Assembly: GCA_002159155.1 (NCBI GenBank)
Contig: LZRQ01000171.1
Coordinates: 1-7,606, forward strand
Source of the DNA: Firmicutes bacterium ZCTH02-B6
GTDB lineage: Bacteria; Bacillota; Limnochordia; Limnochordales; ZCTH02-B6
Length of the DNA: 7,606 nt
Direction: 5' to 3'
Part shown: positions 1 through 7,117 of the stretch, piece after piece
Position numbering within the stretch: the stretch's first letter is position 1
How the letters are laid out: each line of letters starts with the position of its first letter
Translations under genes and position numbers: made by a program
Notes under the pieces: model-generated
What the model was told of the DNA's origin: nothing
The model's database searches: none
The model's input: the letters and a program-made list of their open reading frames with translations, nothing else

Positions 1-342
1 GGCCCGCACCAACTCCCACGGCCGCGTGTGCACGAAGCCGTGGATGTGGTTTCCCCGCGCCGGCTCGTTGATGTCAAAACGGTACTCCCGCCCCCGGTAC
101 GTGAAACGCCCGTCCGCGATGCGGTTGGGCGGAAACAGCACCGGCGTGCCATAGAGCGCCGGACGCTGCCTAAATGCCTCGGCCGACTCGGGCACGCGCA
201 ACAGCTCCGTCCCCGTCGGCTCATGCACCAGGGAGACCAGGTTGGACCCCCAGGCGGGGACGACAATGAAAGCCAACTGGCCGTTGCTCGCCCGTACCGC
301 GTCCTGACCGAGGAACTCGGTTTTCTCCACCCTTCCTGCCAT
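1..342 (-). CDS. Aldose 1-epimerase (mutarotase), N-terminal part, cut by window edge
   Basis: The first 114 residues read as a galactose-mutarotase-like protein, an enzyme that interconverts the alpha and beta anomers of aldoses in the cytoplasm. The segment YGTPVLFPPNRIADGRFTY (residues 64-82) matches the G-x-P-x-L-x-P-x-x-NRI-x-DG-x-F signature of the family, and NHIHGF (98-103) carries the His of the family's HG motif, one of its active-site histidines. The second His and the catalytic Glu lie beyond the window, so completeness cannot be judged. The ATG at 340-342 is preceded by GGGGGAA four bases upstream. The gene starts 26 bases after the beta-xylosidase stop on the same strand, so it is very likely in the same operon, acting on xylose or xylo-oligosaccharide released by that enzyme. 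The exact sugar is inferred from context. Confidence 0.85.
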   Translation of the reverse strand, partial: MAGRVEKTEFLGQDAVRASNGQLAFIVVPAWGSNLVSLVHEPTGTELLRVPESAEAFRQRPALYGTPVLFPPNRIADGRFTYRGREYRFDINEPARGNHIHGFVHTRPWELVRA

Positions 343-368
343 GCCGTTCCCCCGCTTTCCGCCGCGTT

Positions 369-2591
369 TTAGAGCGGTTCCGCGGCCGCCCCGGCCCTTC
401 CTGCCGTCAGGAGACGCGCCGTGCGCGGGTTCTCCTCCAGCCACAACACGGCGGTAACGCCCCGGGGGTAGTACTTGCTGGCGGTGATTTTCCCGGCCAG
501 GATCTGGTCGCTCCAGCTCCAAACCGAAAGCTCGGGATGGGTTAACCAAGCCACGTGGGCGGCGTCGGCCCGGGCCCCTGCCTCATCCCACTGCCTGCCG
601 AGAATGTGGCGGGCCACAAACTGGCACAAATAAATCTTGCTCAGCCACGAGTTGTCGCTGGTGCTCGAGATCTTCCAGCCCCCGTCCGGGAAAAGGCACA
701 CGCCTTCGGTGAGCACCGCGTCCAGGTGGCGCGCAAGCGCTCGCACGTACTGGCCATACGGCCCGTCCGGCTGCACCGCGTCGGGCCGACCGGCAAAGTA
801 CGGGAAGGCGAGGCCCTCCACGGCCGGGATGATTCTTGACCGGCTGCCGGGAACGTCTCCCTGACCGACGATGGCCGGGATGGTGCCGTCGGCTTGCACA
901 TAGCTCACGATGGTGGCCGCGGCCCGCCGGGCCTGCTCCGCGGCCGCCTGGGCGAGATCATGCCGCCCGGCGTCCGCGAAAATCTTCTCCAGGGCCACGT
1001 AGGCCGCCCAAAGTTTGCCGCCGACGTAGATGTTCCCCCGCGCCTGCCCCAGGGAAGGATCCAGGCTGTCGTAGGTGGTCGTCTCCGACCCGCCCGCCAC
1101 CCGGGCCGAATCCAGTTTCATCAGCCCGTTGCGCTGCCCGGGGTCCGGATGGTCCCGGTTGCACATGCTCTCGAAACACTGTACCAGCACATCAGACCGC
1201 CGGGCCAACCAGTCCCGGTCGCCCGACTGCTCCACGTACAGGACCGCCGTCAGCACCCAGTTGACCAGTTGCTCTTGGGTCATGTATGAAAAGCAGCCGT
1301 GCAACCCGCTGAGCTCGTACGACGACCGCCCGGGCGGTTTCACCACGTTGGCGATGCCCATGTCATGGGTGAAGCTGATGCCCCCGGGATAGTCGACGTC
1401 CTCCCCGGGAAACCGGACGGTGTCGCTGTAGCTGAAGCGCCCCAGGTACATGTCCAGCACGTTGCGGACGGTCCACGGGTTCATCCGCAGCTCGAAAAAG
1501 GCCTGGTCGATGGTCAGATCCAGGGTGTTCATCATGCGGTACTCGCCTTCGTTGACGACCCAGAAGGGCCGCCCGCCCACGTCCAAGAGCTGTGTCGCTC
1601 CGTAGTAGCTGCGGATGGCGTGGGTGAGCATAAACCGCTGCTCGGGGGACAAATGATCAGCCTGGTCCAGTAGGCCGTTGCCTTCCTCGCACGCCGCCTT
1701 GAGCGCGTCAAAGCGCTCAAGGGCATAGGCGGCCACCGCCTCGATTCTGTCAAACCAGCGGGTGTAGAGGTAGGTGGCATCCAGACCGGCCGTCACCACG
1801 CCGCCCCGGTAAAAGCACACGGCAAAGCGGATAGAGCGCACCTCGCCCGGCGGCACGTCCACGACCAGTCCTGCCACGGAACCGAGACCGAAGTTGTTGT
1901 TCTCCCGCTGCGGCGACGCGATGACGGTTTCGATGTTAAACCGCACGGCCCCCTTGGCGCCTGGATGGTTTGAAGCGATGGCCGTCACACGCCCCTGCCC
2001 GATGCCGACGATGCCCCGCGCTTCGTCTTCCCAGACGCGCATGGAGCTGTAAGGGTCGTTGCCCTCGTAGCCGAAAAACGCCCGCCGTGGACGGCACCCC
2101 CGCCGGTTGTCCACCACCAGCTCGGCCAGCACCGCCGGCACCAACACGTCCATGAGCTCCTCGTCGGTGGCCTTGTCCGGATCGGGCACCGGCCGCACGG
2201 GGGAGTAGATGGTGAAAGCAAAGTCGTCGGTGCGCCAAGTATCGGTGGTCAAGCGAAACTCCCGCAGGATCCGCTCGCGCGCCACGGCCACGATCCGGGC
2301 CGGCCGCTCCGCCAGGCGCCCCGTCCTTTCCACGTCAAACCGTGCGCTTTCGTCGAGCTCCGACAGCTCAAAAAACGGCAGCGCCAGAAACACCCCTGAA
2401 TCATCCACCGATTCGGCGCCGATGTAGACGTTTTTGCGCGGCGGCTGACCGAGCTCTAAGTCGAGCCCCCCGCCCGGCCCCGGAAACCCCAGCGTGAAAC
2501 TGGCAAACGCCCCAATGGGCGAGTGGTGCGCGTTGAAGAACATGTTGGCGGGCACCCTGCGCTGCGGCGCCGCCCCCCCGTCGATTGCCAC
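369..2591 (-). CDS. GH52 beta-xylosidase
   Basis: This is a glycoside hydrolase family 52 beta-xylosidase, a retaining enzyme that removes xylose from the non-reducing end of xylo-oligosaccharides. From memory it matches the Geobacillus stearothermophilus XynB2 sequence almost throughout: NAHHSPIGAFASFTLGFPG near the N-terminus, WVVNEGEYRMMNT in the middle, TTTYDSLD later, and LFPDGGWKISSTS plus HVAWLTHPELSVWSWSDQI near the C-terminus. The XynB2 nucleophile Glu335 and acid/base Asp495 correspond to Glu348 and Asp508 here, both present. There is no signal peptide, so the enzyme is cytoplasmic and works on imported oligosaccharide. Length is 740 residues, slightly above the roughly 705 of XynB2 because of short extensions at both ends. 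I chose GTG at 2589-2591 because AAGGGTGA lies seven bases upstream; GTG at 2555 aligns best with the XynB2 start but has a poorer ribosome site, and a further GTG at 2690 is less likely. It follows the permeases and precedes the epimerase. Confidence 0.95.
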   Translation of the reverse strand: MAIDGGAAPQRRVPANMFFNAHHSPIGAFASFTLGFPGPGGGLDLELGQPPRKNVYIGAESVDDSGVFLALPFFELSELDESARFDVERTGRLAERPARIVAVARERILREFRLTTDTWRTDDFAFTIYSPVRPVPDPDKATDEELMDVLVPAVLAELVVDNRRGCRPRRAFFGYEGNDPYSSMRVWEDEARGIVGIGQGRVTAIASNHPGAKGAVRFNIETVIASPQRENNNFGLGSVAGLVVDVPPGEVRSIRFAVCFYRGGVVTAGLDATYLYTRWFDRIEAVAAYALERFDALKAACEEGNGLLDQADHLSPEQRFMLTHAIRSYYGATQLLDVGGRPFWVVNEGEYRMMNTLDLTIDQAFFELRMNPWTVRNVLDMYLGRFSYSDTVRFPGEDVDYPGGISFTHDMGIANVVKPPGRSSYELSGLHGCFSYMTQEQLVNWVLTAVLYVEQSGDRDWLARRSDVLVQCFESMCNRDHPDPGQRNGLMKLDSARVAGGSETTTYDSLDPSLGQARGNIYVGGKLWAAYVALEKIFADAGRHDLAQAAAEQARRAAATIVSYVQADGTIPAIVGQGDVPGSRSRIIPAVEGLAFPYFAGRPDAVQPDGPYGQYVRALARHLDAVLTEGVCLFPDGGWKISSTSDNSWLSKIYLCQFVARHILGRQWDEAGARADAAHVAWLTHPELSVWSWSDQILAGKITASKYYPRGVTAVLWLEENPRTARLLTAGRAGAAAEPL

Positions 2592-2598
2592 GAAAACG

Positions 2599-2606
2599 TC
2601 ACCCTT
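2599..2606 (-). promoter_or_regulatory. Ribosome binding site that decides the GH52 start
   Basis: On the minus strand AAGGGTGA is followed by seven bases (CGTTTTC) and then GTG. This pairs well with the 16S rRNA tail and favours the start at 2591 over the in-frame GTG codons at 2555 and 2690. Confidence 0.55.
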
Positions 2607-2646
2607 TCGTCGCTGGTGTCCCTTGCCTGCTGCCGTCCCGGTCGCC

Positions 2647-2672
2647 GCGCGGGCGCCATGCAACCCCCGCGC
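2647..2672 (-). other. GC-rich hairpin in the leader of the beta-xylosidase gene
   Basis: GCGCGGG and CCCGCGC form a perfect 7-bp stem around a 12-base loop, about 55 bases before the chosen GH52 start and about 80 bases after the permease stop. There is no run of T after it, so it is not a good intrinsic terminator. It could stabilise or expose the mRNA end between permease and hydrolase; in DNA this GC-rich it may also be chance. Confidence 0.3.
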
Positions 2673-2727
2673 ACCTACCGACCGGCGCACGCGGCCTGAC
2701 CGCCCGATGGCCGGGGCAATCCACCCT

Positions 2728-2772
2728 TTAGCCCTTGATGGCCCCAGGCTTTACCCCTTGATGGCCCCGGCT
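2728..2772 (-). repeat. Tandem duplication of 22-23 bp across the permease stop codon
   Basis: Plus-strand bases 2728-2750 and 2751-2772 are two adjacent copies of nearly the same sequence, differing by one substitution and one single-base indel. The upstream copy (in minus-strand order) encodes the last residues GAIKG and the TAA stop of the MalG-type permease; the second copy repeats the same codons and a TAA just after it, in a different frame. Confidence 0.8.
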
Positions 2773-3671
2773 GTCATCCCTTCGATGATCCGATCGCTCA
2801 AAAGAAGGTACGCGACAAAAAGCGGGAGGAAGCTCAACATCAACGTCGCCCCGATGGCGCCCCAGTTGGTGGTGTACTGGCCCACAAAGTTTTGGATGCC
2901 GACGGTCAACGTCTTGTACTTGTCGGAGCTGATGAAGGTGTTGACAAACACGAACTCGTTCCAGTTGTAGATGGCGTTGATGATGGCCGTGGTGGCCAAC
3001 ACCGGCGTCGTCGTCGGCAACGTCACCCGCAGGTAGATCTGATGAATGGACGCGCCGTCCATGACGGCGGCTTCCTCGAGCTCCCTCGGCAGCGACTGGT
3101 AAAAACCGAGGCAGATCATCACGGTGACGGGCAAGTTGAACGCCGTGTACGTGATGATAAGCGACAGCGGGTGGTCGATGAGCCCGAGGGCCATGTACAT
3201 GCGAAACAGCGGGATGAGCGTCGAGTGCACCGGGATCATGAGGCCGAGCATGATGAGCCCCAGCACCCAGTTGCTCATCCGCCAGCGCATACGGGTCAAG
3301 GCAAAGGTCGCCATGCTCCCGATGATGACCGTGAGGACCACCGCGGCGCCCGTGACGAGGACACTGTTCCAAAAGTACTGGCTCACCTTGCCGGTCGTCC
3401 ACGCGGCCACGTAATTTTCCCACTTGGGCGGCGCCGGCAGCGCAAACGGCGACTTGCCGAAGATCTCCGTGTTGTCCTTGAGCGAAAACAGGAAGAGCCA
3501 CACCAGCGGGTACAGTTGAAACACTGCGACCACGCTCAAAAACGCGTACATCAGCCCCCGCACGACCCGCTTGAGCGTCCCGGCCGCGGCGGGCCGCATG
3601 CGCCCCACGCCAGTGGCAGTAGCGCCCGTGCCTTTGATCGGAGACGACAGCGCTGCTTTCGTCGTGCTCAC
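2751..3671 (-). CDS. Sugar ABC transporter permease, MalG type (CUT1)
   Basis: This is the second membrane subunit of a carbohydrate ABC importer. After a short polar N-terminus it shows about six hydrophobic segments, beginning near residues 37-60. The cytoplasmic coupling loop is canonical: EEAAVMDGASIHQIYLRVTLP (residues 199-219) is the EAA motif with its Gly and the I-x-LP end, where the ATPase docks. The NWNEF segment and the C-terminal end in EGMTAGAIKG are typical of MalG-like permeases. Length is 306 residues from GTG at 3669-3671, chosen because GAGGTGA lies five bases upstream. An in-frame ATG at 3725 would overlap the upstream gene and add an arginine- and glycine-rich stretch, so it is less likely. 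The gene lies 50 bases after the first permease. Substrate is inferred from the linked GH52 enzyme as xylo-oligosaccharide. Confidence 0.92.
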   Translation of the reverse strand: MSTTKAALSSPIKGTGATATGVGRMRPAAAGTLKRVVRGLMYAFLSVVAVFQLYPLVWLFLFSLKDNTEIFGKSPFALPAPPKWENYVAAWTTGKVSQYFWNSVLVTGAAVVLTVIIGSMATFALTRMRWRMSNWVLGLIMLGLMIPVHSTLIPLFRMYMALGLIDHPLSLIITYTAFNLPVTVMICLGFYQSLPRELEEAAVMDGASIHQIYLRVTLPTTTPVLATTAIINAIYNWNEFVFVNTFISSDKYKTLTVGIQNFVGQYTTNWGAIGATLMLSFLPLFVAYLLLSDRIIEGMTAGAIKG

Positions 3672-3676
3672 CCTTC

Positions 3677-3683
3677 TCACCTC
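3677..3683 (-). promoter_or_regulatory. Ribosome binding site that decides the MalG-type permease start
   Basis: GAGGTGA stands five bases before the GTG at 3669-3671 on the minus strand. This makes the GTG the likely start rather than the in-frame ATG at 3725. Confidence 0.65.
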
Positions 3684-3721
3684 AAACCCACCACCGCGCG
3701 GCACGCCCGCCGCCCGGCGTG

Positions 3722-4603
3722 TCACGTCTCGGCGTCGGCTCCCGCCCGCGTCAAGCGCCGGATAACAAACGTCGCCGCCAGTGCCATCAGCAGCAGAGCG
3801 AAGCCGATCGCGCTGCCGTAGCCGAAGTTAAACTCCCGGAACGCTTTGCGGTACATGTAAGACGCCAGCACCTCACTGGCTTGGTTGGGCCCGCCGCCGG
3901 TCATGACATAGATGAGGTCGAAATACTTGAGCGATCCCACCACGGCCAGCACAACGGTGGCCTTGATGACGTTCATAATCAACGGCACCTTGACGAACAG
4001 TGCGATCTGCCACGGCGACGCTCCGTCGATGCGGGCCGCCTCCATGAGCTCGTTGGGCACACCCTTCAGGGCGGCGAAGTAGATGAGGATGTAGAACCCG
4101 GCGTACTGCCACAAGATCGGGACGAAAATCGAGTACACGACCAGGTTGGGGTCGGCCAGCCACAAGGGCGGCCGGTCCACAATCCCGGTAGCCAAGAGGA
4201 ACGTGTTCAGGATTCCTAACCGAGGGTGATACACCCGTGACCACAACTGCGCAATGGCCACCGTGGATAGCAAAAGCGGCAGCACGTACACTTTCCGGAA
4301 AAAGTCCGCTCCTTTGATCCGCTCCGTCAGCACCAGCGCCGTCGCCAGATACCCGCCCAGCGCGAGGGTTGAGAAAACCGCGAGCAGCACCGAGTTTTTC
4401 GCGGCCCGCCAAAAGATGCTGTCCCCCAGCAGGTTGCGGTAATTTTCCAAGCCGACGAAACGCATCTGGCCGATGCCGTCCCATTCCATGAGGCCGTAGT
4501 AGCCGGTAAAGGCGATGGGGATGTAAATCAAGCCGAGGACCAGCACCAGCGCGGGCGAGATGTAAAGCGGGATGACCCACGGGTTGGAAAACACCTTATT
4601 CAA
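3722..4603 (-). CDS. Sugar ABC transporter permease, MalF/UgpA type (CUT1)
   Basis: This is the first membrane subunit of the importer, 293 residues, the usual length for a six-segment UgpA-like permease. Hydrophobic segments lie near residues 11-34, 71-93, 105-125, 155-178, 210-232 and 262-285. The coupling loop MEAARIDGASPWQIALFVKVP (187-207) is a clear EAA motif. MTGGGPNQASEVLASYMYRKAF near the C-terminus is the conserved GGGP segment of CUT1 permeases. The start is a TTG at 4601-4603, preceded by GAAAGGG ten bases upstream; a GTG three codons later lacks a better site. NPWV after the start is typical of the family N-terminus, which supports this choice. The gene is separated from the binding-protein gene by 192 bases containing a strong stem-loop, so permease expression may be lower than that of the binding protein. 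Confidence 0.92.
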   Translation of the reverse strand: MNKVFSNPWVIPLYISPALVLVLGLIYIPIAFTGYYGLMEWDGIGQMRFVGLENYRNLLGDSIFWRAAKNSVLLAVFSTLALGGYLATALVLTERIKGADFFRKVYVLPLLLSTVAIAQLWSRVYHPRLGILNTFLLATGIVDRPPLWLADPNLVVYSIFVPILWQYAGFYILIYFAALKGVPNELMEAARIDGASPWQIALFVKVPLIMNVIKATVVLAVVGSLKYFDLIYVMTGGGPNQASEVLASYMYRKAFREFNFGYGSAIGFALLLMALAATFVIRRLTRAGADAET

Positions 4604-4638
4604 AGCGGTTCAGCCCTTTCCAAGGCCCGGACGACCGC

Positions 4639-4680
4639 GGGGCACCCACACCGCCCCGCAGGCGGCGACGCCCGTGCCCC
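4639..4680 (-). other. Nested GC-rich stem-loop in the leader of the first permease
   Basis: GGGGCAC (4639-4645) pairs with GTGCCCC (4674-4680), and inside it CCGCC pairs with GGCGG. The structure ends about 20 bases before the GAAAGGG ribosome site of the TTG-started permease. There is no T-run on the minus-strand side. It might affect translation or mRNA decay; function is not established. Confidence 0.4.
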
Positions 4681-4741
4681 TTCCCGGACCCGAGGGACAA
4701 GAAACGAGGATCCCACGGCCAAGACCAGAGACCATGCGACG

Positions 4742-4786
4742 GAAAAGAACAGGGGAAGGCAACGCCTTTCGCTCGTCGCCTTCCCC
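4742..4786 (-). terminator. Stem-loop with T-rich tail after the binding-protein gene (terminator or attenuator)
   Basis: On the minus strand GGGGAAGGCGAC pairs with GTTGCCTTCCCC: 12 pairs including one G-T wobble, with an 11-base loop, starting nine bases after the binding-protein stop. It is followed by TGTTCTTTTC. This resembles an intrinsic terminator with an interrupted T-run. Since permease genes follow on the same strand, partial termination or 3' end protection is more likely than full termination. Such structures are known to raise the amount of binding protein over permeases in sugar operons. Confidence 0.75.
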
Positions 4787-4795
4787 CATTTGTCG

Positions 4796-6088
4796 TTACC
4801 GGCCGCCCCGGATGGCCTCGTCGTGTGCCTGAGCAAACTGCTCCGGCGTCACCTGCAGGCCAAACAGCGCCTGGATCTGGTTGAGGTGCACCTGCGCCGC
4901 CGCCGGAGTCAGCTGCACGTCGGCGTACAGCGTGATGCTGGTCGCCGCGGCCAGCTCATCCAGCACGTCCAGGTACATCTGCGGCAGCTGCACCTTAGAC
5001 GTGTCCACGATGGTGCCAGGGATGACACCGGCTTCCGCCACGGCCCGCTGGCCCCACTGCTGGACAAAGTACTTGGCGAACGCCTCCGCCTTGTCCTTGA
5101 CCGTCGAGTTGGCGTTGATAAACAGCGCCACGCCCGGACCGCCTACCCAGCCGGTATCCGGCCCGGCGCCGCCCGCCACCACCGGGAAGCGGAAGAACCC
5201 GATGCTGTCCCGGAACTCCTTGGACACGGTTTCATCGGTGGTGAACTGCGGCAGCTCCCACGAGCCGATGAGCCACATGGCCGCCTGCTCGGTCAGGAAC
5301 TCGGCCTTGGCCTCAGCGTTGGACAGGGCGTTGTAGCCAAGACTGAAGGCGTCCATCCGCACCAGCCGCTGCACTTCCTCCGCCGCCCGGATCAGCCCGG
5401 GGTGCGTGAAGGGAATACGGCCGTTGATGGCGTCGTTGACCACATCCGGCCCGGCAATGCGGTCGGCCAGGTACATGTACCACAAAGACCCGGTCCACCG
5501 TTCGCCGTTGCCCAAGGCGATGGGCGTTACGCCGTTGTCCCGCAGCACTTCAACCACATGCAGGAACTCATCCCACGTGCGCGGCACGTCAAGACCGTAG
5601 CGGGCAAAGATGCGCTTGTTGTAGAAGATGGGCGCCACGTTGAGCTCCAGAGGTAGCCCGTACGTCACGCCATCGATGGCGAAGGCCTGCAGGGTGCCGC
5701 TCACAAACTGCTCCCGCAGACCGTCTTGATCCAACAGTTCATCCAACGGAGCGAACTGGCCCGCCTGCACAAAGGGGGTCATGTACCCGGCCGCCCAGGT
5801 GAAACCGACGTCGGGCAGCTGGTTGGATGCGGCCAACACCGTAATCTTGTCCTTGTACTGCTCGTTGGGCAGCGCTTCGACTTCGACAAAAGCGTCGGGA
5901 TGCTCCGACATGAAGTCCGCGATGATCTCGTTGACGATGATGTTGTGCTGACGCGCCTCGCCGGACGGCCACAGGTGCATGAACTTCACCGTGCCGACCT
6001 GCGCGAGGACGGGCTGCGCCACGCCGGCCAGACCGACGGGAAACACCATGGCTGCTGCCAAGAGCAGCAAATACGCTCTCTTTAGCAT
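4796..6088 (-). CDS. Extracellular sugar-binding protein of a CUT1 ABC transporter
   Basis: This is a family 1 solute-binding protein, 430 residues, that captures oligosaccharide for the two downstream permeases. Residues 1-29 form a Sec signal peptide: LKR, a hydrophobic core LLLLAAAMVF, then VLA followed by Q at the likely signal peptidase I site. There is no lipobox cysteine, which is unusual for a Bacillota binding protein. The mature part shows typical family segments: LPDVGFTWAAGYMTPFVQAG, YGLPLELNVAPIFYNKRIFA, GLDVPRTWDEF, and an SLWYMYLADRI region in the likely ligand cleft. The ATG at 6086-6088 has GGGAGG seven bases upstream and a promoter-like sequence about 70 bases upstream. Oddly, the reading frame is open upstream without any stop into the AraC-type regulator, so a 732-residue fused product is also possible. 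Xylo-oligosaccharide specificity is inferred from the linked GH52 enzyme. Confidence 0.93.
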   Translation of the reverse strand: MLKRAYLLLLAAAMVFPVGLAGVAQPVLAQVGTVKFMHLWPSGEARQHNIIVNEIIADFMSEHPDAFVEVEALPNEQYKDKITVLAASNQLPDVGFTWAAGYMTPFVQAGQFAPLDELLDQDGLREQFVSGTLQAFAIDGVTYGLPLELNVAPIFYNKRIFARYGLDVPRTWDEFLHVVEVLRDNGVTPIALGNGERWTGSLWYMYLADRIAGPDVVNDAINGRIPFTHPGLIRAAEEVQRLVRMDAFSLGYNALSNAEAKAEFLTEQAAMWLIGSWELPQFTTDETVSKEFRDSIGFFRFPVVAGGAGPDTGWVGGPGVALFINANSTVKDKAEAFAKYFVQQWGQRAVAEAGVIPGTIVDTSKVQLPQMYLDVLDELAAATSITLYADVQLTPAAAQVHLNQIQALFGLQVTPEQFAQAHDEAIRGGR

Positions 6089-6994
6089 CTCCAAACCTCC
6101 CGCCCGTAAATTTTGTGCTCCATTTCCGCCGACTCCGCCCACTCCGTCAGCTAACAGTATAGCCATCAGACAATATGCCTCAAGGTTACTGTCATTGGGT
6201 AACATCCCGTGATTTTTGGATAATACATGCCGCATGCCGCGCGCCCGATACTGCCCTGGGGTCATGCCCACCCGGCTGCGAAACAGCTCGGCAAAGTACT
6301 TCGCGGTGCCATACCCCGCCATGCGGGCCACTTCTTCGATGGACAGCGACGTGCTGAGGAGCAACTGTTTGGCGAGAGCCAACCGCTTGCGGGTGACAAA
6401 CTCGCTGAACGTGATGCCGGTTTCCTGTTTGAAGAGGACGCTGAAGTAACTGGGGTTCAAGTGAACAACGTTCGCGACTTGCTGGAGGGAAATCTGACCC
6501 GAAAAGTTTTCTTCGATGTACTGGACGGCCTTCTTGATGGGATCGGACAGCTTGCGCCAGTTGACCTGCGGGCCGCTGATATCCTCCATCAACGGGGTGC
6601 CTGATGCCGGCGCGGCTCTCGCCTCGCGGCCGGGTCCGGAAGCCGGCGCACCACGGGATGTCGGCGAGCCGGTCGCATCGACCTCGCCCAGCCTGGACCC
6701 GGCCCAGAGGCTCGCGGACAACGTCCCCTGTCGGGCCGAGACAGCCGCCCCATTCTGCCACGGCGTGTCCCCGAGGGACGGGCTGGCGACGCCGTTCAGC
6801 GTCTCCTCCATGGCGTAAAGCAGCTGCCCCGTGTCGGACAACCTCATCAGGAAGTTGATCACGCCCAGCCGCTCCTCGGCGCCGAACGCTCCTCCTTCGT
6901 GCGCCGACAGCATCAAAATAAACGGGTGGCTTCCATGCCGTCGCACCAGTTCCACCAGCCGCAATCCCGTCTTTTCGGAAACTAGCGTCGGCAT
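6089..6994 (-). CDS. AraC-type regulator (YesN-like) with half-receiver domain, frame open into the binding protein
   Basis: A DNA-binding regulator presumed to control the operon. Residues 153-252 are a complete AraC/XylS DNA-binding domain with two helix-turn-helix units: SLQQVANVVHLNPSYFSVLF and LSIEEVARMAGYGTAKYFAE, then VGMTPGQYR. Residues 9-66 align without gaps to the second half of a YesN-type receiver: TGLRLVELVRR, ILMLSAHEG, RLGVINFLMRL, LLYAMEE. The phospho-acceptor position appears to be Glu7 and the loop after it is shortened, so phosphorylation is unlikely. A linker rich in Ala, Gly, Ser and Pro (68-144) joins the two. I chose ATG at 6992-6994 because AGGAGG lies nine bases upstream; the frame also contains an ATG at 7117 and stays open back to a TGA at 7166-7168. 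No stop follows the DNA-binding domain: after a 49-residue tail it runs into the binding protein, so the end given is where that protein begins. Confidence 0.8.
6096..6101 (-). promoter_or_regulatory. Ribosome binding site of the sugar-binding protein
   Basis: GGGAGG stands seven bases before ATG at 6086-6088. It is the main evidence that the binding protein starts independently, although the frame is open upstream. Confidence 0.8.
6156..6183 (-). promoter_or_regulatory. Sigma-A-like promoter before the sugar-binding protein
   Basis: On the minus strand TTGAGG (6178-6183), a 16-base spacer and TATACT (6156-6161) resemble a housekeeping promoter, with four and five matches to the consensus hexamers. 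The -10 lies about 67 bases before the binding-protein ATG. The stretch is AT-richer than the flanking genes, as expected for an intergenic control region. It lies inside the open frame linking regulator and binding protein. Confidence 0.5.
6185..6203 (-). promoter_or_regulatory. Inverted repeat next to the -35 box, possible operator
   Basis: GTTAC and GTAAC form 5-base inverted arms around nine bases, one base upstream of the TTGAGG hexamer. The position suits an activator or repressor site. The arms are short and chance cannot be excluded. Confidence 0.3.
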
Positions 6995-7003
6995 GCTTCC
7001 CCG

Positions 7004-7009
7004 CCTCCT
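7004..7009 (-). promoter_or_regulatory. AGGAGG ribosome binding site before the regulator
   Basis: A consensus AGGAGG lies nine bases before ATG at 6992-6994. It supports a start there rather than at the ATG at 7117, which has no good site. Confidence 0.65.
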
Positions 7010-7117
7010 GATGAACGCGTTTACCGTCTCGGCTGTCACCGGCTGCGGGGGGATAGGTCGCGGCCGGCGCCACAGCCTATCGTATCCCAGGTTTCGACGC
7101 GCAGCCGTGAAGGCCAT

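Noticed and set aside
28..372. Plus-strand frame of 114 codons at the left edge
   Set aside because: It is antisense to the aldose 1-epimerase, whose NRI-x-DG and HG motifs are clear on the minus strand.
2892..3821. Plus-strand open frame of 309 codons over both permease genes
   Set aside because: It runs antisense across the end of one permease and the whole N-terminal part of the other; composition is highly charged and low in information, with no known motif.
4790..5656. Long plus-strand open frame of 288 codons over the binding-protein gene
   Set aside because: It is antisense to a clear binding protein; its translation is rich in His, Arg and Val without any recognisable domain, as expected from an antisense frame in GC-rich DNA.
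6192..7073. Minus-strand frame of 293 codons overlapping the regulator
   Set aside because: It is a shifted frame of the regulator with no AraC motif. Its TGA stop is only of interest as the place where a one-base frameshift would end the regulator.
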